Shown piece after piece: positions 60,579 through 64,000 of a stretch of DNA of 64,000 bases. Origin of the DNA: DATLGB01 sp964242305 (GTDB lineage: Bacteria > Actinomycetota > Thermoleophilia > Solirubrobacterales > Solirubrobacteraceae); assembly GCA_964242305.1 (NCBI GenBank), contig CAXTBB010000013.1, positions 1 through 64,000 of the forward strand, given 5' to 3'. The first letter of the stretch is position 1. Every line of letters starts with the position of its first letter. Position numbers and translations under genes: made by a program. Under the pieces are notes generated by a model, which was not told the DNA's origin, searched no databases, and worked only from the letters and a program-made list of their open reading frames with translations.

Positions 60579-61123
60579 GTGCCAGCGGGGGCAGCAGACC
60601 AGCTCCGTATCCGTGGTATCCGTCCCAAGCAGATAGATGAAGACAAGCTCGCTTCGGTCTTCACGTTGCTGGCGAAAGAGCTCGCCGCTGAAGATCCATC
60701 CTGCCGCGCAGGCGAAAGATGTGAAGAAGCTAGGTCGGTACGAGCCGCTCGCGCTGCCAACGCATACTCCCCCGGTCCCGTCTGCACAATCACTCCCGCC
60801 CGGGCCTGCCGACTCCGTCGAACTACATGCATCACGGTCGCATGAGCAACCGGCTTATCGCAGCGTTCTCGGATACGTGCGACGAGCGCTCCGACTGCCA
60901 TTGGTCCACCAGCTTCGGCCAGGACACGTAAAACGAGATCGGCCGCCCAACCCGCCCGGCGAGCAGGAGCCTTGATCGGCGACCTTGAACTAGGCCCAGA
61001 TAGGACCTTGTCGAGGCGCAAACCTAGGCGTTGCCGCATCGTTGACCCTGTTGGCTCAAGCAAGACATCGATCAAAGCCTCAATCTGGGCTTCAGGGTTT
61101 GCTTGACGTTCACTCTCCTGCAC
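60560..61123 (-). CDS. putative winged-helix protein
   Basis: The 187-residue frame has a plausible helix-turn-helix domain with LVLRVLAEAGGPMAVGALVA, KPVAHATVMHVVRRSRQAR and a wing GVIVQTGPGEYALA. The C-terminal 55 residues are antisense to the degenerate 51-residue gene and do not look conserved. GTG at 61123 lies in the TetR palindrome; an ATG at 61039 is an alternative. Marginal support. Confidence 0.4.
   Translation of the reverse strand: MQESERQANPEAQIEALIDVLLEPTGSTMRQRLGLRLDKVLSGPSSRSPIKAPARRAGWAADLVLRVLAEAGGPMAVGALVARIRERCDKPVAHATVMHVVRRSRQARAGVIVQTGPGEYALAARAARTDLASSHLSPARQDGSSAASSFASNVKTEASLSSSICLGRIPRIRSWSAAPAGTGCLCS
60579..60845 (+). pseudogene. degenerate copy of the 51-residue mobile-element protein
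   Basis: The reading frame from GTG contains LRIRGIRPKQIDEDKLASVF then LLAKELAAED, closely matching the 51-residue gene at 41.7 kb. After that the frame runs on into unrelated sequence for another 45 residues without the expected stop, so the 3' part is probably altered by a frameshift or rearrangement. No coupling-protein gene follows. Confidence 0.55.
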
Positions 61124-61131
61124 TGCAGGAG
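61115..61131. promoter_or_regulatory. palindromic operator upstream of the TetR gene
   Basis: CTCCTGCA and TGCAGGAG flank a single C in a perfect 17-bp palindrome. It ends 13 nt before the TetR ATG, a usual place for autoregulation. Confidence 0.7.
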
Positions 61132-61144
61132 TACTCTCCGTGGC

Positions 61145-61738
61145 ATGGCGGTCAGGGGGGACCGGCGTCGGCGCAGGCGTACGCCTGAGGCAGCGCAGCA
61201 GGAGATCGTGGCGGCAGCCGAGGGACTGCTGCGCGAGCGGCCGTTCCGGGAGGTGACGGTCGACGAGGTGATGCGGCGAACGGGGCTTTCGCGGCCGTCG
61301 TTCTACGTCTACTTCAAGGACCGGCACGAGCTGGTGCTGCGGGTGGTCGGCCATCTCCAGTCGGAGCTGATGGAGGTGGCCAGGGAGTGGTTCGAGTCGA
61401 CCGGGTCCGGGCCGGAGACCCTACGGAAGGTCATCAGTGATTTCGTCAGCGTGTACCGGAAGCACAGCGCGGTGCTGCGGGCGCTGGCCGACGCGGCCTC
61501 GGACGACCCCGAGGTCGAGGCGGTCTACGGTCAGCTGATCGAGACGTTCATCGACATCACGACGGAGCGGATCACCGATGAGGCGAAGGCCGACCCGCGG
61601 GAGACGGCGAAGGCGCTCGTGTGGATGACGGAGCGCTACCTCTACCACGCAGGGGGGCCGTCCGGCGGCGTGCCGCCCGCGACGGCGTGGGAGACGCTCG
61701 CCCTGATCTGGACGCGGACCGTCTACCCGACGTCCTGA
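61145..61738 (+). CDS. TetR-family transcriptional regulator
   Basis: The 197-residue repressor has a TetR DNA-binding domain (IVAAAEGLLRERPFREVTVD, then VMRRTGLSRPSFYVYFKDR) and a C-terminal ligand-binding half with no recognised specificity. ATG at 61145 follows an Arg-rich arm. A palindrome just upstream (61115-61131) is the likely autoregulatory operator. The 3' end overlaps the convergent small membrane gene by 16 nt. A nearby alpha/beta hydrolase gene could be a target. Confidence 0.9.
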   Translation: MAVRGDRRRRRRTPEAAQQEIVAAAEGLLRERPFREVTVDEVMRRTGLSRPSFYVYFKDRHELVLRVVGHLQSELMEVAREWFESTGSGPETLRKVISDFVSVYRKHSAVLRALADAASDDPEVEAVYGQLIETFIDITTERITDEAKADPRETAKALVWMTERYLYHAGGPSGGVPPATAWETLALIWTRTVYPTS

Positions 61739-62100
61739 CCGAGGAGCCACGCGCCGACGGCGGCGGCGCCTCCGGCCACGGCGACGGTCCCCAGCACCGC
61801 GCCCGTGGGCAGCTCGCCAGCGTTGCGCAGGGTGGCGAGGAGGTCGAAGGAGTCAGCGGCGGCGCTCGCCACGAGCCACGGCTTGGCGCTGTCGCCGCCC
61901 GCGTTGAGCGCGGCGAGCACGCCGGCGCCGATCACGAGGTCGCGACCGCCGAGGCCCATCGCCATCACGCGTGCGCCGAGCCGGCTGCCCTCCGACTCTC
62001 CCACCCAGTGGCGAGTGACGAGCGTCGGGGACGCGAACAGGGCGGCGCCGATGGCGACGCGGCCGCCGGCGACGAGCTGGGCAAGCAGGCGAGGGTTCAT
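61723..62100 (-). CDS. small membrane protein
   Basis: The 125-residue protein has about four small-residue-rich hydrophobic segments (RVAIGAALFASP, ARVMAMGLGGRDLVIGAGVL, DLLATLRN, VLGTVAVAGGAAAVGAWLL), like DUF4267-type membrane proteins. The function is unknown. It is divergent from the hydrolase gene by 23 nt. Confidence 0.75.
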   Translation of the reverse strand: MNPRLLAQLVAGGRVAIGAALFASPTLVTRHWVGESEGSRLGARVMAMGLGGRDLVIGAGVLAALNAGGDSAKPWLVASAAADSFDLLATLRNAGELPTGAVLGTVAVAGGAAAVGAWLLGQDVG

Positions 62101-62123
62101 GGACGCAATCGTATGCTCGCGCG

Positions 62124-62930
62124 ATGCCGTACGCCGACGTCAACGGCGTCCGCCTGTTCCACACCGAGCAGGGGGACGGGGAACCGCTGCTGTGCGTGAT
62201 GGGCCTGGCCTCGGACTCGCAGGGCTGGGGACTGCAGATGGAGGCCCTGTCGGAGTCCTTCCGGGTGATCGTCTTCGACAACCGCGACGTCGGCCGCTCG
62301 ACCCAGTGCGAGGCCGACTACGACATCGCCGACCTCGCCGACGACGCGATCGCGCTCGCCGACCACCTGGGTCTGGACCGCTTCCACCTGCTCGGCATCT
62401 CGCTCGGCTCGTGCGTCGCCCAGCGCGTGGCGCTGGCGATCGGCGAGCGCATCCGCACCCTGACCCTCGCCGCGACGTGGGCCGGCACCGCGCCCGCCTT
62501 CTCGGAGATGCGCGCTCGCGTGTGGGAACGGGAGGTGCGCCGCTCGACGACGGAGGAGTGGCTGGAGGAGATGATGCTGCTGACCCTGTCGGAGAACGTC
62601 TTCGCCAACCAGGAGGGCGTCGACACGATGAAGCGGATGGCGCTCGAGAACCCGCATCCGCAGAGCACCGACGGGCTCATCCGCCAGATCCGCTCGATGG
62701 CGCGCCACGACGTCCGCGACCGCCTCACCGAGTTGCGCATGCCCGTCCATGTGATCGCCGGCGACCGCGACATCCTGATCCCGCCGTGGAAGTCGGAAGA
62801 GGTCGCCGAGCACGTCGAGGACAGCACGCTGACCATCCTGCGCGGGATCGGGCACTCGATGAACCTCGAACGCGCCGACCAGTTCAACGCGGTCGTCCTG
62901 ACCTGGTTGCGCGAACACGCGTTCGGGTAG
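62124..62930 (+). CDS. alpha/beta hydrolase
   Basis: The 268-residue protein has an alpha/beta hydrolase fold with DNRDVGRS, nucleophile elbow LGISLGSCVAQ (Ser), acid strand VIAGDRDILIPP and catalytic His in IGHSMNLE. A cap with a Glu/Met-rich helix lies between. It may act on esters or epoxides, but the substrate is unknown. It is followed after 10 nt by the DUF3072 gene on the same strand. Confidence 0.88.
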   Translation: MPYADVNGVRLFHTEQGDGEPLLCVMGLASDSQGWGLQMEALSESFRVIVFDNRDVGRSTQCEADYDIADLADDAIALADHLGLDRFHLLGISLGSCVAQRVALAIGERIRTLTLAATWAGTAPAFSEMRARVWEREVRRSTTEEWLEEMMLLTLSENVFANQEGVDTMKRMALENPHPQSTDGLIRQIRSMARHDVRDRLTELRMPVHVIAGDRDILIPPWKSEEVAEHVEDSTLTILRGIGHSMNLERADQFNAVVLTWLREHAFG

Positions 62931-62940
62931 CGCTCCGCGC

Positions 62941-63141
62941 ATGAGTGACATGACGAACGCAGAGAAGGATCCCGACGATTGGGTCACGGGCGACGAGCAG
63001 ATGACGGGCGCCCAGGCGTCTTACCTGGAGACGCTGTGCCAGGAGGCCAAGGAGGAGTTCGACCCCAAGCTCAGCAAGGCCGACGCGTCCAAGCGCATCG
63101 ACGAGCTGCAGGCCAAGACCGGCCGCGGCGCTAGTGCTTGA
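62941..63141 (+). CDS. DUF3072 family protein
   Basis: The 66-residue protein begins with NAEKDPDDWVTGDEQMTGAQ and continues SYLETLCQEAKEEFD and LSKADASKRIDELQAKTGR, the signature of the DUF3072 family. It is acidic, with a helical second half similar to a SAP-like or nucleotide-pyrophosphorylase-linked domain. Function unknown. Ends in an 11-nt convergent overlap with purH. Confidence 0.85.
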   Translation: MSDMTNAEKDPDDWVTGDEQMTGAQASYLETLCQEAKEEFDPKLSKADASKRIDELQAKTGRGASA

Positions 63142-64000
63142 AGTGGCGGCGACCGGTGAAGACCATCGCGACGCCGGCGGCGTCGGCGGCCTCGACCACC
63201 TCGGGGTCGCGCATCGACCCGCCGGGCTGGATCACGCACCGGACCCCGGCGTCGATGGCCAGCTGCGGACCGTCGGCGAACGGGAAGAAGGCGTCTGAGG
63301 CGAGCGCGCCGCCGGCGAGGTCCCCGCCGCTGACCTGCGCCTTCTCGACGGCGATCCGGACGGAGTCCACCCGGCTCATCTGACCGGCGCCGATGCCGAC
63401 CGCGGCAAGGTCGTGGGACAGCACGATCGCGTTGGACCGGACGTGCTTGCAGACCTTCCAGGCGAACAGCATCTCGCCCCACTCGGCTTCCGTCGGCTTG
63501 CGCTCGGTCACGATCTGCATGGCCGAGCGATCCTCGAGGTCGATGTCCCGGTCCTGGATGAGCAGGCCGCCGACGACGCGCCTGAGGTCGCGCTCGCCGA
63601 TGTTCGGGCGACGGCGCTCGTTGTCCTCGAGGATGCGCATCTTCGGCTTGGCAGCCAGGATCTCCAGCGCCTCGTCGGTGAACTTGGGCGCGAAGACGAT
63701 CTCGGCGAACTGCCCGACCAGCGCCTGGGCGACGCCCGCGTCGACCGGCCGGTTGAGGCAGACCACCCCCCCGTAGGCGCTCATCGGGTCGCACGCGAAG
63801 GCACGCTCGTAGGCCTCGACGGCGCTCGACCCGACCGCGCACCCGCACGGGTTGTTGTGCTTGATGATCGCGCAGGCCGGCAGCTCGAACTCGTCCACCA
63901 GCCCGCGGGCGCCGTTGAGGTCGAGCAGGTTGTTGAAGGACAGCTCCTTCCCGCCGAGCTGGCGGACCATGGACAGCACGTGCATGCGTGAGCCGACCTC
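63131..64000 (-). CDS. purH: bifunctional AICAR transformylase/IMP cyclohydrolase, C-terminal part
   Basis: The visible 289 residues or so are the AICAR transformylase half: IIKHNNPCGCAVG (catalytic Lys-His), YERAFACDPMSAYGG, CKHVRSNAIVL, GIGAGQMSRVDS, SDAFFPFAD, CVIQPGGSMRD and the terminal FTGRRHFKH. It catalyses the last two steps of IMP synthesis. The N-terminal cyclohydrolase half lies beyond position 64000, so the gene is truncated only by the window edge. Confidence 0.95.
   Translation of the reverse strand, partial: EVGSRMHVLSMVRQLGGKELSFNNLLDLNGARGLVDEFELPACAIIKHNNPCGCAVGSSAVEAYERAFACDPMSAYGGVVCLNRPVDAGVAQALVGQFAEIVFAPKFTDEALEILAAKPKMRILEDNERRRPNIGERDLRRVVGGLLIQDRDIDLEDRSAMQIVTERKPTEAEWGEMLFAWKVCKHVRSNAIVLSHDLAAVGIGAGQMSRVDSVRIAVEKAQVSGGDLAGGALASDAFFPFADGPQLAIDAGVRCVIQPGGSMRDPEVVEAADAAGVAMVFTGRRHFKH

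Noticed and set aside
60579..60600. GCGGGGGCA match to the tRNA-Lys 3' end as attR
   Set aside because: Only nine bases match in GC-rich DNA, with no T-arm sequence next to it; not enough to call an attachment site.

Overview
The window is very GC-rich chromosomal DNA in which genes are packed with 1-8 nt overlaps and often start with GTG or TTG. Gene content and protein style (a pyrophosphate-type phosphofructokinase, DsbA-like protein, LigB-type ligase, RsbV/RsbW pair, DUF3072, and an RHS-type N-terminal module) suggest an actinobacterium, most likely class Thermoleophilia (Solirubrobacterales). That assignment is an inference. A run of ten Ns at 10963-10972 shows this is a draft or metagenomic assembly.

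Left core, 1-33700: a partial tRNA-Asp; an RTX-like secreted protein; uppP; a secreted protein; a decayed REP-associated transposase beside two REP-like repeats; PPi-phosphofructokinase; an RsbW/RsbV pair; a DsbA-like protein; a CPA1 antiporter with an ATP-dependent DNA ligase; a cupin protein; a CDF transporter with three C-terminal modules; a C26 amidotransferase with a SMARCAL1-like SNF2 helicase; TerC; a histidine kinase, response regulator and REC-PAS-GGDEF-EAL operon; the pyruvate dehydrogenase operon aceE-aceF-lpd; a PfkB kinase; RecD2; a desaturase and fumarylacetoacetase; a divergent lipoprotein and M28 peptidase pair; a sulfotransferase; an alpha/beta hydrolase; and tRNA-Val and tRNA-Glu.

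Island, about 33700-61100: it begins at a tRNA-Lys gene whose 3' end contains the stop codon of a large serine recombinase. Next come ImmA protease and XRE repressor genes, small genes, a DNA methyltransferase, a replication-relaxation protein, a TraD/VirD4-like coupling ATPase and a 51-residue protein. A 17-bp palindrome, TGTTCACTNAGTGAACA, lies at the XRE promoter and twice at the transfer-operon promoter, where one copy exactly fills the -35/-10 spacer. This points to an ImmR/ImmA-type switch that controls both excision and transfer genes. Cargo with visibly lower GC follows: an XRE protein fused to an NBR1-type Ig domain; a cyclopropane-synthase-like methyltransferase, membrane protein and hydrolase cassette of unknown function; and a MORC-type restriction system (Dcm, Vsr, GHKL ATPase, PD-(D/E)XK protein, Z1 helicase). 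A second serine recombinase and a large secreted protein carrying an RHS-type N-terminus with two small partners come next. A degenerate second copy of the 51-residue mobile-element protein at 60.6 kb suggests at least two stacked elements.

Right core, 61100-64000: a TetR regulator with a palindromic operator, a small membrane protein, an alpha/beta hydrolase, a DUF3072 protein, and the 3' part of purH, which runs off the window.
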